Positions 8,195 to 16,623 of a stretch of DNA of 35,641 nucleotides are shown in pieces (position 1 is the first letter of the stretch; each line of letters starts with the position of its first letter). The translations under genes and the position numbers were made by a program. The notes below the pieces were generated by a model. That model did no database searches. It was not told the DNA's origin and saw only the letters and a program-made list of their open reading frames with translations. The DNA is from CAJXZP01 sp964195485 (GTDB lineage: Bacteria > Bacteroidota > Bacteroidia > Flavobacteriales_G > Salibacteraceae): the NCBI GenBank assembly GCA_964195485.1, contig CAXMPG010000091.1:1-35641 (forward strand), in the 5' to 3' direction.

Positions 8195-8202
8195 CAAATT
8201 TA
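8195..8202 (-). promoter_or_regulatory. -7 box for the RidA-family gene
   Basis: Read on the minus strand the sequence is TAAATTTG, an exact TAnnTTTG match 24 bases before the start at 8171. No TTG at the expected -33 position was found. Confidence 0.45.
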
Positions 8203-8316
8203 GCAAATAGCAATGCCTAAAAAAGATAACATAAGTCAGTTTAGCAAGCTTTATTTCGAACTTGATATAAAGGGAAACGATAAATTCAAATTTTTGGTTC
8301 CTCTACTAATACCATT

Positions 8317-9243
8317 TTATATGGTATCCGAAAGCCATTTTGCCATCGTATCTAAAGCCAACTCTCTAACCGGCTTTGGACTTAAAAACAAGTCGTGAAT
8401 TCCGTTTTGAATTTCCACCATGGTTACATTTTTACCCAATTTAGGACCAATAGCTTTCATGTGTTCTACATTTAAAACGATGTCAGATTTCATGACTCTT
8501 GGCTCATGTTTACTCGGTAAATAAGAATCATGTGAATGCATTAATAAAATTGGAACTTTAATATTTGAGTTCACTTTCAACTCATCTTGAGCATTCATTA
8601 TAGCCCTACTCCAGTTAAAATATACCGGAAATCCTTCTATGGGTTTTAGCTCTTTATCAAAAGGCCACTCTCCTTCATAATCTTCGTGAATACTACTTGG
8701 GTAAACAGGAGTCAACATTCCATTCAGTTTTAAAAACGGACCTAATCCACCTATAAAACCAGAAAGAGGTTTTGAAATTTTTCTCATTATCGATGGCATA
8801 TTGACTTCCAAAAATGGAGAGTTCAAAACCAATGCAGAAACCTGATCTCTTTTAGCACCCGAATTTAAATAAGCACTCGAAACAAGACCTCCAGTAGAAT
8901 GACCCATCAAAATAATTTCTTCTGAATTGATTTCCCTAATTTTATGAACAGCCGCATCTACTTCTTCAAAATACTCCGTAATACTTTTACAATAGTTGGG
9001 GTGTTGATGAGCCATTAAGGCATGCCCGTATTTCCGTAATTCTAACGCACAAAAATCAAAGCCGTTTTCATCTAGGAAACTAGAAACATGCGGATGAAAA
9101 AAATAATCAATAAACCCATGAATATACAAAACCACAGGTCGCTTATGCGTGTTTGAATCTGCACTAATAAAAGTAGCCTTCACTTCGCCTTCGTAATCGT
9201 TGTTCAAGATAAAATCTTGGTACGTGTGGTTTTTAATTTTCAT
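8317..9243 (-). CDS. Alpha/beta hydrolase, lysophospholipase/S33-like
   Basis: This 308-residue protein has the alpha/beta-hydrolase core: oxyanion strand VVLYIHGFIDYF (37-48), nucleophile elbow MGHSTGG with Ser116, an acidic residue in MHSHDSYLP and the catalytic His283 in NGIHDLFL. There is no signal peptide, so it is cytoplasmic. The layout resembles the serine aminopeptidase/monoacylglycerol lipase group, but the cap region, including PLSGFIGGLGPFLKLNG, gives no substrate. It is a single gene, transcribed away from thrS, with the RidA gene downstream on the same strand. Confidence 0.88.
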   Translation of the reverse strand: MKIKNHTYQDFILNNDYEGEVKATFISADSNTHKRPVVLYIHGFIDYFFHPHVSSFLDENGFDFCALELRKYGHALMAHQHPNYCKSITEYFEEVDAAVHKIREINSEEIILMGHSTGGLVSSAYLNSGAKRDQVSALVLNSPFLEVNMPSIMRKISKPLSGFIGGLGPFLKLNGMLTPVYPSSIHEDYEGEWPFDKELKPIEGFPVYFNWSRAIMNAQDELKVNSNIKVPILLMHSHDSYLPSKHEPRVMKSDIVLNVEHMKAIGPKLGKNVTMVEIQNGIHDLFLSPKPVRELALDTMAKWLSDTI

Positions 9244-9366
9244 ATTTTGAATAAAATGATGGACGAAGTTAAGTTATTTCAATGGCTAAAAAAACAGCCT
9301 TAACATCCAATAATATTCCATCTAAATTAATTATCACCACCTACTTTACTACCCCATCCAAAATTG

Positions 9367-9374
9367 TATCTTTG
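9367..9374 (+). promoter_or_regulatory. -7 box of the thrS operon promoter
   Basis: TATCTTTG matches TAnnTTTG exactly and lies 26 bases before the thrS ATG. The -33 region holds TTTACT near 9344 but no TTG. No T-box or other tRNA-sensing leader fits in this short space. Confidence 0.55.
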
Positions 9375-9400
9375 CACGCACTTTTTAAAAATTTGTAGAG

Positions 9401-11344
9401 ATGATAAAAATCACTTTGCCAGATGGCACTGTACGTGAAGAACAAAGCGGAGTAACTGCTTTAGACATCGCTAAAACAATCAGCGAAGGTTTAGCTAGAA
9501 ATGTATTATCAGCCAAGGTAAATGGCGATGTTGTGGATGCGTTGCGTCCTATAACCACCGATGCCACCCTACAATTATTAACCTGGAACGATAAAGAGGG
9601 AAAGTCTACTATGTGGCATTCTTCTGCGCATTTAATGGCGGAAGCTTTAGAGCTTTTATACCCAGGAATTAAGTTTGGTATTGGACCAGATATTGAAACT
9701 GGTTTTTACTACGATGTTGATTTTGGAGAATACAATTTTTCGCATGAAGACTTTGGTAAAATAGAGGCTAAAATGAAAGAATTGGCTAAGCAAAAGCTTT
9801 CATTTGACCGTAAAGAAGTAACTAAAGCAGAGGCTATAGCGTACTTTACAGAAAAAGGTGATGAGTACAAGCTTGACTTAATTAAAGACCTAGAGGACGG
9901 AACAATTACTTTTTACGAAGTAGGTGAATTCACTGATTTATGTCGTGGACCACACCTTCCTCATACGGGATTTATTAAAGCAATTAAAGTTTTAAGTACT
10001 TCTGGAGCATACTGGAGAGGAGATGAAACACGTAAACAATTAACACGTATTTACGGAGTAACATATCCTAAAAACAAAGAGCTTACAGAATATTTAGAAT
10101 TCTTAGAAGAAGCTAAAAAACGTGATCACCGTAAATTAGGTAAAGAACTTGGTTTATTTACTTTCTCAGAAAAAGTGGGCGCTGGATTACCATTATGGTT
10201 ACCAAAAGGAGCCGAATTAAGAGAACGTTTAGAGCAATTCTTAAAAGTAGCACAAAGAAAAGCGGGTTACCAACCGGTAATTACTCCGCACATTGGTCAT
10301 AAAGATTTATATGTGACTTCTGGTCATTATGCAAAGTATGGAGCGGATTCATTTCAACCCATTACTACGCCACACGAAGGAGAAGAGTTTTTGTTGAAAC
10401 CAATGAATTGTCCGCATCACTGTGAGATATACAAATCTTCACCGCGTTCTTACAAAGACCTTCCAATACGTTTTGCGGAATTTGGTACCGTATATAGATA
10501 TGAGCAAAGTGGAGAATTGCATGGTTTAACGCGTGTTCGTGGGTTTACCCAAGATGATGCGCACTTGTTTTGTATGCCAAATCAATTAAATGATGAGTTC
10601 AAAAAAGTAATTGATTTGGTACTCTACATTTTCAAGACGTTAGATTTTGAAAATTTCACTGCGCAAATTTCTTTAAGAGATCCAGAAGACAAAGAAAAGT
10701 ACATTGGTTCTGATGAGAATTGGGCTAAAGCAGAAGCTGCTATTATTGAAGCTGTTGGCGAAAAAGATATTGATACCGTTATAGAATATGGCGAGGCTGC
10801 TTTTTACGGGCCTAAGTTAGATTTCATGGTGAAAGATGCCTTAGGTAGAAGCTGGCAATTAGGAACTATACAAGTAGATTACAACTTACCAGAACGTTTT
10901 GAATTAGAGTACACTGGAGCAGATAATGCCAAACATCGTCCGGTTATGATTCACCGAGCACCGTTTGGTTCTATGGAAAGATTCATTGCCGTTTTAACCG
11001 AACATTGCGCAGGAAATTTCCCATTATGGTTAACACCAATGCAGGTGGCTATTCTTCCATTGAGCGAAAAATATAATGACCACGCGCAAAACCTTTTAAA
11101 TCTGCTAAATAAATACGATATTCGCGCGCTCGTTGATGACCGTAATGAAAAAATCGGTCGTAAGATTAGAGATAATGAATTGAAAAAGATTCCTTATATG
11201 CTGATTTTAGGCGAGAAAGAGGTAGCTGATAACACAGTTGCTGTTAGAAAACATGGTGATGGAGACCAAGGTGTAATGCCGGTAGAATCCTTTGCTAAGT
11301 TGATAAATGAAGAAGTTACTCGCCAAACAGCGGGAATTGAATAA
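9401..11344 (+). CDS. thrS: Threonine--tRNA ligase
   Basis: This class II aminoacyl-tRNA synthetase charges tRNA-Thr with threonine. The 647 residues cover all four domains: TGS (1-60), the editing SAD domain with HSSAH (His73 and His77) and CRGPH, the catalytic core with MNCPHHCEIY (zinc Cys), motif 2 RFAEFGTVYRYEQSG and motif 3 HRAPFGSMERF, and the C-terminal anticodon-binding domain from about 540 (VAILPLSEKYNDHA). Length and order are normal. It is the first gene of the thrS-infC-rpmI-rplT operon, with 37 bases to the infC start. Confidence 0.98.
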   Translation: MIKITLPDGTVREEQSGVTALDIAKTISEGLARNVLSAKVNGDVVDALRPITTDATLQLLTWNDKEGKSTMWHSSAHLMAEALELLYPGIKFGIGPDIETGFYYDVDFGEYNFSHEDFGKIEAKMKELAKQKLSFDRKEVTKAEAIAYFTEKGDEYKLDLIKDLEDGTITFYEVGEFTDLCRGPHLPHTGFIKAIKVLSTSGAYWRGDETRKQLTRIYGVTYPKNKELTEYLEFLEEAKKRDHRKLGKELGLFTFSEKVGAGLPLWLPKGAELRERLEQFLKVAQRKAGYQPVITPHIGHKDLYVTSGHYAKYGADSFQPITTPHEGEEFLLKPMNCPHHCEIYKSSPRSYKDLPIRFAEFGTVYRYEQSGELHGLTRVRGFTQDDAHLFCMPNQLNDEFKKVIDLVLYIFKTLDFENFTAQISLRDPEDKEKYIGSDENWAKAEAAIIEAVGEKDIDTVIEYGEAAFYGPKLDFMVKDALGRSWQLGTIQVDYNLPERFELEYTGADNAKHRPVMIHRAPFGSMERFIAVLTEHCAGNFPLWLTPMQVAILPLSEKYNDHAQNLLNLLNKYDIRALVDDRNEKIGRKIRDNELKKIPYMLILGEKEVADNTVAVRKHGDGDQGVMPVESFAKLINEEVTRQTAGIE

Positions 11345-11367
11345 ATTAATGTTTCACCTATATTAAA

Positions 11368-11384
11368 GGGAGGACCGAGCCATA
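11368..11384 (+). promoter_or_regulatory. Strong Shine-Dalgarno sequence in front of an ATA start (infC)
   Basis: GGGAGG (11368-11373) lies 8 bases before ATA (11382-11384). It is by far the clearest ribosome binding site in the window, where other genes have none. An in-frame TAA at 11364-11366 bars any earlier start, and no ATG, GTG or TTG occurs in frame before residue 51, so this site decides the infC start. Confidence 0.75.
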
Positions 11385-11939
11385 AAAAAACGAAGAAGAG
11401 GACCACGGGGTGGTCGTGTAATTAAAGAGGATCCGCACAAAATCAACGGAAAAATCACCGCTAGACAAGTACGTTTAGTTGTTGGCGAAGATGGTGATGC
11501 AGGAGTAATTCCAACTAGAGATGCCCTTAAAATGGCAGAAGACCAAGGTCTTGATTTAGTAGAGATATCAGCGAAAACTGACCCGCCTATTTGTAAAGTT
11601 TTGGACTACAAGAAATTCTTGTACGATCAAAAGAAAAAGCAAAAAGAAATTAAAGCTAAAACAACAAAGGTTTCTATTAAAGAAATCCGTTTTGGGCCAA
11701 ATACCGATGATCATGATTACGAGTTTAAGAAAAAACACGCAATCAAATTTTTGGATGAAGGTGCAAAGTTAAAAGCTTATGTATTTTTCAAAGGGCGTTC
11801 TATTATATTTAAAGAACAAGGTCAAATCTTATTGTTAAGATTAGCTCAAGAATTAGATGACTATGGAAGTGTAGAGCAAATGCCTAAGTTAGAAGGTAAA
11901 AGAATGATTATGTTCATTGCTCCTAAGAAGAAAAAATAA
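11382..11939 (+). CDS. infC: Translation initiation factor IF-3, with ATA start codon
   Basis: IF-3 binds the 30S subunit, keeps subunits apart and checks the start codon. Reading from the ATA gives 185 residues: a basic N-terminal tail (KKRRRGPRGGRVIKEDPHKI), the N-domain (ITARQVRLVVGEDGDAGVIPTRDALKMAEDQGLDLVEIS in part), the lysine-rich linker and the C-domain (VSIKEIRFGPNTDDHDYEFK to IMFIAPKKKK). The first in-frame ATG, at 11532, would remove about 50 residues including half of the N-domain, so it cannot be the true start. IF-3 genes in other bacteria also begin with rare codons (ATT in E. coli), which lets IF-3 repress its own translation. It is followed 31 bases later by rpmI. Confidence 0.9.
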   Translation: MKKRRRGPRGGRVIKEDPHKINGKITARQVRLVVGEDGDAGVIPTRDALKMAEDQGLDLVEISAKTDPPICKVLDYKKFLYDQKKKQKEIKAKTTKVSIKEIRFGPNTDDHDYEFKKKHAIKFLDEGAKLKAYVFFKGRSIIFKEQGQILLLRLAQELDDYGSVEQMPKLEGKRMIMFIAPKKKK

Positions 11940-11970
11940 ACAAATACAATACATAAAAAACGATTGAACG

Positions 11971-12168
11971 ATGCCAAAGATGAAATCAAAATCTAGTGCC
12001 AAGAAACGCTTTAAAGTGACTGGCTCTGGAAAGATCAAAAGAAAACATGCATTCAAAAGTCATATTTTGACTAAGAAAGCAACAAAAAGAAAACGTAATT
12101 TGACAAAAGATGGGTTTGTGGATAAAGCAGATTCAAAAAGTATCAAATTACAATTAAACATGGCTTAA
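11971..12168 (+). CDS. rpmI: 50S ribosomal protein L35
   Basis: The 65 residues MPKMKSKSSAKKRFKVTGSG... match L35 in length and basic character, with the family features KSSAKKRFK and GKIKRKHAFKSHIL followed by a TKKATKRKR stretch. It belongs to the conserved infC-rpmI-rplT group and lies between infC and rplT. L35 joins the large subunit late in assembly. A 98-base structured spacer separates it from rplT. Confidence 0.97.
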   Translation: MPKMKSKSSAKKRFKVTGSGKIKRKHAFKSHILTKKATKRKRNLTKDGFVDKADSKSIKLQLNMA

Positions 12169-12180
12169 TAGCCAAAATCA

Positions 12181-12251
12181 GGTTTCCCGATATTCGGGGA
12201 TGTTAAACCAGAGGCTGAGCTCAATGAAGTGTTGAGAAACCGCTTAGTTTC
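12181..12251 (+). promoter_or_regulatory. Structured spacer between rpmI and rplT, candidate L20 control element
   Basis: Three stems can be drawn: GGTTTCCCGA (12181-12190) with TCGGG (12194-12198) and AAACC (12205-12209); CTCAA (12220-12224) with TTGAG (12232-12236); and GAAAC (12236-12240) with GTTTC (12247-12251). The last two share one base and so may be alternatives. The final stem ends 15 bases before the rplT ATG. In other phyla L20 represses its own operon by binding an mRNA structure that mimics its 23S site; whether this is such an element is an inference. Confidence 0.45.
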
Positions 12252-12266
12252 AGAAAACTTAAAAAT

Positions 12267-12611
12267 ATGCCAAGATCAGTAAATAGTGTTGCCAGTAGAG
12301 CAAGACGAAAGAAAGTAATGAAATTGGCCAAAGGTTACTTTGGTCGTAGAAAAAATGTTTGGACCGTAGCTAAGAATGCCGTTGAAAAAGGGATGGCTTA
12401 CTCTTACACTGGACGTAAACAAAAAAAGAGAAACTTTAGAAGTCTTTGGATTCTAAGAATTAATGCTGCAGCTCGTCAAGAGGGAATGTCTTATTCTCAA
12501 TTTATGGGTAAAGTAGCTAAGAATAATATCTCACTAAACCGTAAGGTTTTAGCTGATTTAGCTTTAAATAATCCGAATGCCTTTAAGGCAATCGTTGAAG
12601 CCGTAAAATAA
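12267..12611 (+). CDS. rplT: 50S ribosomal protein L20
   Basis: The 114 residues MPRSVNSVASRARRKKVMKLAKGYFGRRKNVW (start, shown in part) have the typical L20 opening VASRARRKKVMKLAKGYFG, the RKQKKRNFRSLWILRINAAAR helix region and the C-terminal NNPNAFKAIVEAVK. L20 nucleates 23S rRNA folding early in large-subunit assembly and is an autorepressor in several bacteria. It is the last gene of the operon and is followed by a perfect terminator. Confidence 0.97.
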   Translation: MPRSVNSVASRARRKKVMKLAKGYFGRRKNVWTVAKNAVEKGMAYSYTGRKQKKRNFRSLWILRINAAARQEGMSYSQFMGKVAKNNISLNRKVLADLALNNPNAFKAIVEAVK

Positions 12612-12636
12612 ATTTAAATCGTATTGTATTGTTTGA

Positions 12637-12666
12637 GCCTCTAACGGAAACGTTAGAGGCTTTTTT
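12637..12666 (+). terminator. Intrinsic terminator of the thrS-rplT operon
   Basis: GCCTCTAACG (12637-12646), GAAA tetraloop and CGTTAGAGGC (12651-12660) form a perfect 10-bp stem, followed by TTTTTT. Confidence 0.95.
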
Positions 12667-12774
12667 ATACCCTAATTTTTCGCACTCCCTTTAACCCAAA
12701 TTTCAATCTGTTTAATTATTACGTTAATCACTGTTTTTTAGCTAATTACAAGCCATACAAATAACTTTATGCGC

Positions 12775-12806
12775 TAGTTTTGTTTAAGAATTATATTACA
12801 CACACC
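12775..12806 (+). promoter_or_regulatory. Promoter and leader of surface protein gene A
   Basis: TAGTTTTG (12775-12782) fits TAnnTTTG; the leader TATTACACACACC (12794-12806) follows, then CATTAAATAAACACC and the ATG. Further upstream TTTCAATCTGTTTAA (from 12701) recurs in front of gene D at 17408, at nearly the same distance from D's probable -7 box (74 and 75 bases). Confidence 0.5.
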
Positions 12807-12820
12807 ATTAAATAAACACC

Positions 12821-15800
12821 ATGAAAAGCATTATCACACGTTCGCTTTGCATTATTTTCCTTTTTTTCACAACGAATTTAATTGCCCAAAACCACGATTA
12901 CCTTCTTACAGCTACCAATACAGGTAGCGGGGTAACTACCGACAATTCTAAAGCTTGGACTGATCTTACATCGGTTACCATAGACGTTTCAAACATTTCT
13001 AACGTGTATCTTACCGCAGCCATTAACATGCGACCAGATGGTTCAAATACGAATGGTAGAGAAGGTAATTACAATATTTATCAAAGTGATAATACGGCTA
13101 ACAACAGTGGGGTTATAAAACGTCAAATGATTCACAACTCCGAACCTGGAGTACAAAGCTGGGGAGTTGGAACATTGATTCACATTTTTGATGTAAGTAG
13201 CTTAACCGGAAACAAAACTTTTGTTTTAGAACATAGAAACAATGGTTCATCTCAAACTTCTCGTAATGTGTACTCATCTGCGCGCTTAACTGCCGTTTCT
13301 CTTACCACAAATACACATAGTAACGAATTGAGTCACGATAACAAAACACTTTTAACCTATGTAACTACCACATCCAGTAACTATGTGCCAATACCAGGCT
13401 TAGAAACAGATGCAATTTCACTACCTTTTAAAGGGGACATTTATGTAGCACTTTCTATTAACGGTAAAGCTTCTGGAAGTAATACTGTGGCAGAGTATAA
13501 ATTAGAATACTCTACAGACAATGGTATAACCTACAATGATTTAGGTAAAAAGGTAAAACGTTCCATGTACAATTCTTATGATGATGGTATGATTTCATTA
13601 ACTGCAATGATTCAAGATCAAGCACCTGGAGATCAATATAAATTTAGAGTTCTACATGAAAGAGTATCAGGTACTGCTATAGTTTCTTCAGGAAACGCCA
13701 ATTTGGTAGCTATTGCATTGGCACATGAAGGAGGCGGTTATTTCCCATCTATATATAGTCATGAAGAAGCTGGAAACAATATCACAGGGGTAAGCACTCC
13801 TGCCCAAAAAGTTACATCAACAAATTTCACATCTGCTTCAGATATAGGTAGCATTAAACCTCAACTATTTGTATCCACGCAATATTTGGTAACTGTAACT
13901 GGTTTAAAAACGAGTGTAAATTCTGATCAACGAATGCGAGGAAGTAATCAATTAATTCTTTCTGATGCATCAACCACTACTTCAACAGAACCGTATTACA
14001 GATATATCTCCAGTAATGGGTCGTATGGAGCAGGTGCTTTTGTAGGATTAACTGGTACTCTAGACCAACAAACTACATATGCTATTCGTATGAATCATGA
14101 TCTTGACTACGTTTCAAATCCTGATGCTACAGAAGATGAAGTTCTAACCACTTCAGAAGTAATCATGTGTGGATTCCAAACTTTTGACCAATCGCATTTT
14201 TTATGGGCTGGAACAACTTCCACTGCGTGGGAACTTGATGCTAACTGGGCAAATGGTGTAGCTCCAACAACATCTACTGATGTTGTTACTATTCCAAACG
14301 TATCAAACATTCCAACTATTAGTGGTTCAACCTTGCGACAAGTTGGTTCAATCACCGTTCAATCGGGAGCAACCCTCCAAATTTCAACGGAAGCTGCTTT
14401 TCAAGTAGCGGATAACATAATCAATGACGGTGACATTATTTTAGGTCATAACTCCTCTTTATTACAAACTAAAATTGGAGCAGACAACAACTCAGGAACA
14501 GGTAGTTACACCGTTATACGAGATGGTCTTATCTCTCCTTATGCTTATAATATTTGGTCTTCACCTATTAAAAGCGCATCAGTTACTTCCATTTTCAATC
14601 GTACCAATCCATGTGATATTTGGGTATTTGATGAGAGTTCACAAGCCTGGAGTCATGATTACTCTGTTGGGTATTCAACCACGTGTTATGGTAACCCGGT
14701 AACTTTTACAATAAATGATGTTATTACGGGCGGTAATGGCATCATGGATGCCGGTAGAGGTTATTTTACTCCTGGTGATATCTTTTCAACTAAAACATTC
14801 AATGGATCCGTAAATAATGGAGATATTACTTTTCCAATACTAACAACTACTATCGGAAATCCTGGCGGAACTGCCTGGGGAGATGATGATTGGAACCTAG
14901 TGGGAAACCCATACCCATCGGCATTAAACGCCACTGCATTTTGGAACAAAAATGCAGATACCAACAAAAGTATTATTACAGGATTATATTTCTGGGATAA
15001 TACCGATACATTGAACGGATACAACGAAAATGCAGATTATGCAACTTGGAATTTACAAGGTGGTATTAATTCGGGTAACTCTAACACTATTCCAACAGGG
15101 TATATTGCAAGTGGACAAGGTTTTTGGGTGTACGCAGCGAAATCTACTGATTTAGTATTTAACAACAGCATGCGGTCTAAATTAAACGACCAATTCTTTA
15201 AAAAAGATGCTCCGGAAAAACATAATGTATGGGTTAGTTTCACGTCTCCCTCTTTATATCAAAACAATATACTAGTGGGTTATAATGAGCTTAGTACAGA
15301 TGGTATTGATTCTAATTATGATGCAAATAAACTTATTGGAAGCGCACACGTAAGATTCGCTTCTAGAATAAATAGCAACGAGTATGTAATTCAGTCTGTG
15401 GCTCCATTAGGCCTAGGTCAAACAACCAACGTTCCCTTAACTGTTTTTTCTGATGAGTACGGAGACCACGTATTTTCTAAATACAATACAGAGAATTTAC
15501 CTACCCAATTTAGGATTTATTTAAGAGATAATTACTTGGGCATTGACCACGATTTATCACAAGGAGATTACGTTGTAACCTTAAATCCAAATGTAGAATA
15601 CGTTAGTCGTTTTGAACTAATACTTGAAAATAAATTAAATCAAAATGATGGTGCATCCGGTACAAAATTAGATTTAACTTCTGATACTACTTCTACAACC
15701 ACAGGCATTAATGACAATTTAAGTCTTGGGTTCACTCTTATTCAAAATCAGGATATAGTGACCATTTCAAATGAGGAAGGATTTCAAGGTAATGTACACT

Positions 15801-15961
15801 TACTTGATATTACGGGTAAAACTGTTTGGTCTACCAATCAATCCAGTTCCGTAACATCATTAAACATAGATATTAGTCATTTACAAACTGGAATATTCGT
15901 TTTACGAATAACTAATAACCAACAAAGTATTTACCACCATAAGATATTAAAGGTTCAGTGA
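12821..15961 (+). CDS. Gene A: large secreted protein with T9SS type A sorting domain
   Basis: The protein has 1046 residues: signal peptide 1-23 (ending NLIAQ), a beta-rich N-terminal region to about 460 of unknown family (LLTATNTGSGVTTDNSKAW...), a short WAGTTSTAWELDANWANG segment typical of Bacteroidota surface proteins (about 463-480), a middle region with YNIWSSPI, NPCDIWVFDESSQAWSHD and DDDWNLVGNPYPSA (about 565-705), and a C-terminal T9SS sorting domain (about 975-1046: LLDITGKTVW...LQTGIFVLRI...HHKILKVQ). It should be exported by Sec, pass the outer membrane by T9SS and be anchored or released. Residues from about 465 onward are clearly homologous to the C-terminal part of gene G. The terminator follows 18 bases after the stop. 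Likely an adhesin or matrix protein; the role is inferred. Confidence 0.85.
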   Translation: MKSIITRSLCIIFLFFTTNLIAQNHDYLLTATNTGSGVTTDNSKAWTDLTSVTIDVSNISNVYLTAAINMRPDGSNTNGREGNYNIYQSDNTANNSGVIKRQMIHNSEPGVQSWGVGTLIHIFDVSSLTGNKTFVLEHRNNGSSQTSRNVYSSARLTAVSLTTNTHSNELSHDNKTLLTYVTTTSSNYVPIPGLETDAISLPFKGDIYVALSINGKASGSNTVAEYKLEYSTDNGITYNDLGKKVKRSMYNSYDDGMISLTAMIQDQAPGDQYKFRVLHERVSGTAIVSSGNANLVAIALAHEGGGYFPSIYSHEEAGNNITGVSTPAQKVTSTNFTSASDIGSIKPQLFVSTQYLVTVTGLKTSVNSDQRMRGSNQLILSDASTTTSTEPYYRYISSNGSYGAGAFVGLTGTLDQQTTYAIRMNHDLDYVSNPDATEDEVLTTSEVIMCGFQTFDQSHFLWAGTTSTAWELDANWANGVAPTTSTDVVTIPNVSNIPTISGSTLRQVGSITVQSGATLQISTEAAFQVADNIINDGDIILGHNSSLLQTKIGADNNSGTGSYTVIRDGLISPYAYNIWSSPIKSASVTSIFNRTNPCDIWVFDESSQAWSHDYSVGYSTTCYGNPVTFTINDVITGGNGIMDAGRGYFTPGDIFSTKTFNGSVNNGDITFPILTTTIGNPGGTAWGDDDWNLVGNPYPSALNATAFWNKNADTNKSIITGLYFWDNTDTLNGYNENADYATWNLQGGINSGNSNTIPTGYIASGQGFWVYAAKSTDLVFNNSMRSKLNDQFFKKDAPEKHNVWVSFTSPSLYQNNILVGYNELSTDGIDSNYDANKLIGSAHVRFASRINSNEYVIQSVAPLGLGQTTNVPLTVFSDEYGDHVFSKYNTENLPTQFRIYLRDNYLGIDHDLSQGDYVVTLNPNVEYVSRFELILENKLNQNDGASGTKLDLTSDTTSTTTGINDNLSLGFTLIQNQDIVTISNEEGFQGNVHLLDITGKTVWSTNQSSSVTSLNIDISHLQTGIFVLRITNNQQSIYHHKILKVQ

Positions 15962-15978
15962 TGATGTGTGATTAATTT

Positions 15979-16011
15979 AAGGTCATGGAGTAGTTTCCAT
16001 GGCCTTTTTTT
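15979..16011 (+). terminator. Terminator of gene A (GGTCATGG family)
   Basis: AAGGTCATGGA (15979-15989) pairs with TTCCATGGCCTT around 15995-16006 with one T-G wobble, followed by seven T. It belongs to the group of six related terminators in this region. Confidence 0.85.
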
Positions 16012-16108
16012 ATGCCCACTAACGTCACCATAATTCATCTTATCCACTTTGCGCTCAAACTACAACACACCGATTAACTAATCGTTTAAAAATCCAACCA
16101 ATCTCTTT

Positions 16109-16201
16109 AACCATATGGTTATCAATAAGAAATAAGCCTTTTAAGTTTGTATATTCGAACTCAATATAACTCCAACAAGTTATAATCATATTACACACAC
16201 C
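16109..16201 (+). promoter_or_regulatory. Palindromic operator, promoter and leader of pseudogene B
   Basis: AACCATATGGTT (16109-16120) is a perfect 12-base palindrome, centred 35-36 bases before TATATTCG (16150-16157), which aligns with the -7 boxes of the copies at 16550 and 21398. The leader TATTACACACACC is at 16189-16201. An overlapping TAAGTTTG at 16142-16149 is an alternative -7 box. Confidence 0.55.
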
Positions 16202-16216
16202 ATTAATTCAAACACC

Positions 16217-16380
16217 ATGAAAAGCATCACCATTCACGCGCTTTGTATTATCTCCCGGTTTTTCACATCGAATTTAATTATACAAAATAACGATTGCCTT
16301 CTTACAGCTACTAACACCAGTAGCGGGTAATTGCTAAAAGTTCTCAGGCTTGGTTTGACCTTACATAGGTCACCATCAAG
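16217..16380 (+). pseudogene. Pseudogene B: frameshifted, truncated copy of gene A's 5' end
   Basis: The first 37 codons (MKSITIHALCIIS..., stop at 16328-16330) closely follow gene A (MKSIITRSLCIIF...) through LLTATNT. At GCGGG(G)TAA one G is missing compared with gene A, which creates the stop. DNA similarity goes on in another frame to about 16380 (GCTTGG-TTTGACCTTACAT against GCTTGG-ACTGATCTTACAT) and then runs straight into a gene A-type terminator. So the unit keeps promoter, leader, signal peptide and terminator but has lost roughly 3 kb of body. CGG inside the signal peptide (Arg14) would also weaken export. It is probably not functional as a protein. Confidence 0.85.
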
Positions 16381-16412
16381 GTCATGGTGGTGGTATCCAT
16401 GGCCTTTTTTTT
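16378..16412 (+). terminator. Terminator of pseudogene B (GGTCATGG family)
   Basis: AAGGTCATGG (16378-16387) pairs with CCATGGCCTT (16397-16406), followed by a run of eight T. Confidence 0.85.
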
Positions 16413-16509
16413 ATGCTTACCAACCGTGTAATTAATACTAATAAATCCTTCGCGGGAAACCTACAACACACCCAATAACTAATCGTTTAAAAGCCCTCTC
16501 ATTATCTTT

Positions 16510-16611
16510 AACCATTTGGTTATCCAATAAAATCAATCTCTTTAGTTTGTACCTTCGATACTTGAATGAGTGACTATAAAAATGGCATCTTTCAAAAACA
16601 TATTACACACC
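16510..16611 (+). promoter_or_regulatory. Palindromic operator, promoter and leader of pseudogene C
   Basis: AACCATTTGGTT (16510-16521), a near-palindrome, lies 34-35 bases (centre) before TACCTTCG (16550-16557). The leader TATTACACACC is at 16601-16611, followed by the ATG at 16624. The upstream words CTAATCGTTTAAAA and CTTTAACCAT are shared with pseudogene B. Confidence 0.55.
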
Positions 16612-16623
16612 AAAACCACCATT

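Noticed and set aside
8213..8398. Plus-strand frame of 61 codons between the RidA and hydrolase genes
   Set aside because: It runs into the 3' end of the hydrolase gene on the other strand, lacks a motif, and has no promoter of its own.
9243..9400. T-box or other riboswitch in front of thrS
   Set aside because: Only about 20 bases separate the -7 box from the start codon, too short for a leader element.
11532..11939. infC starting at the first in-frame ATG
   Set aside because: This would delete the basic tail and half of the N-domain, and no ribosome binding site precedes it.
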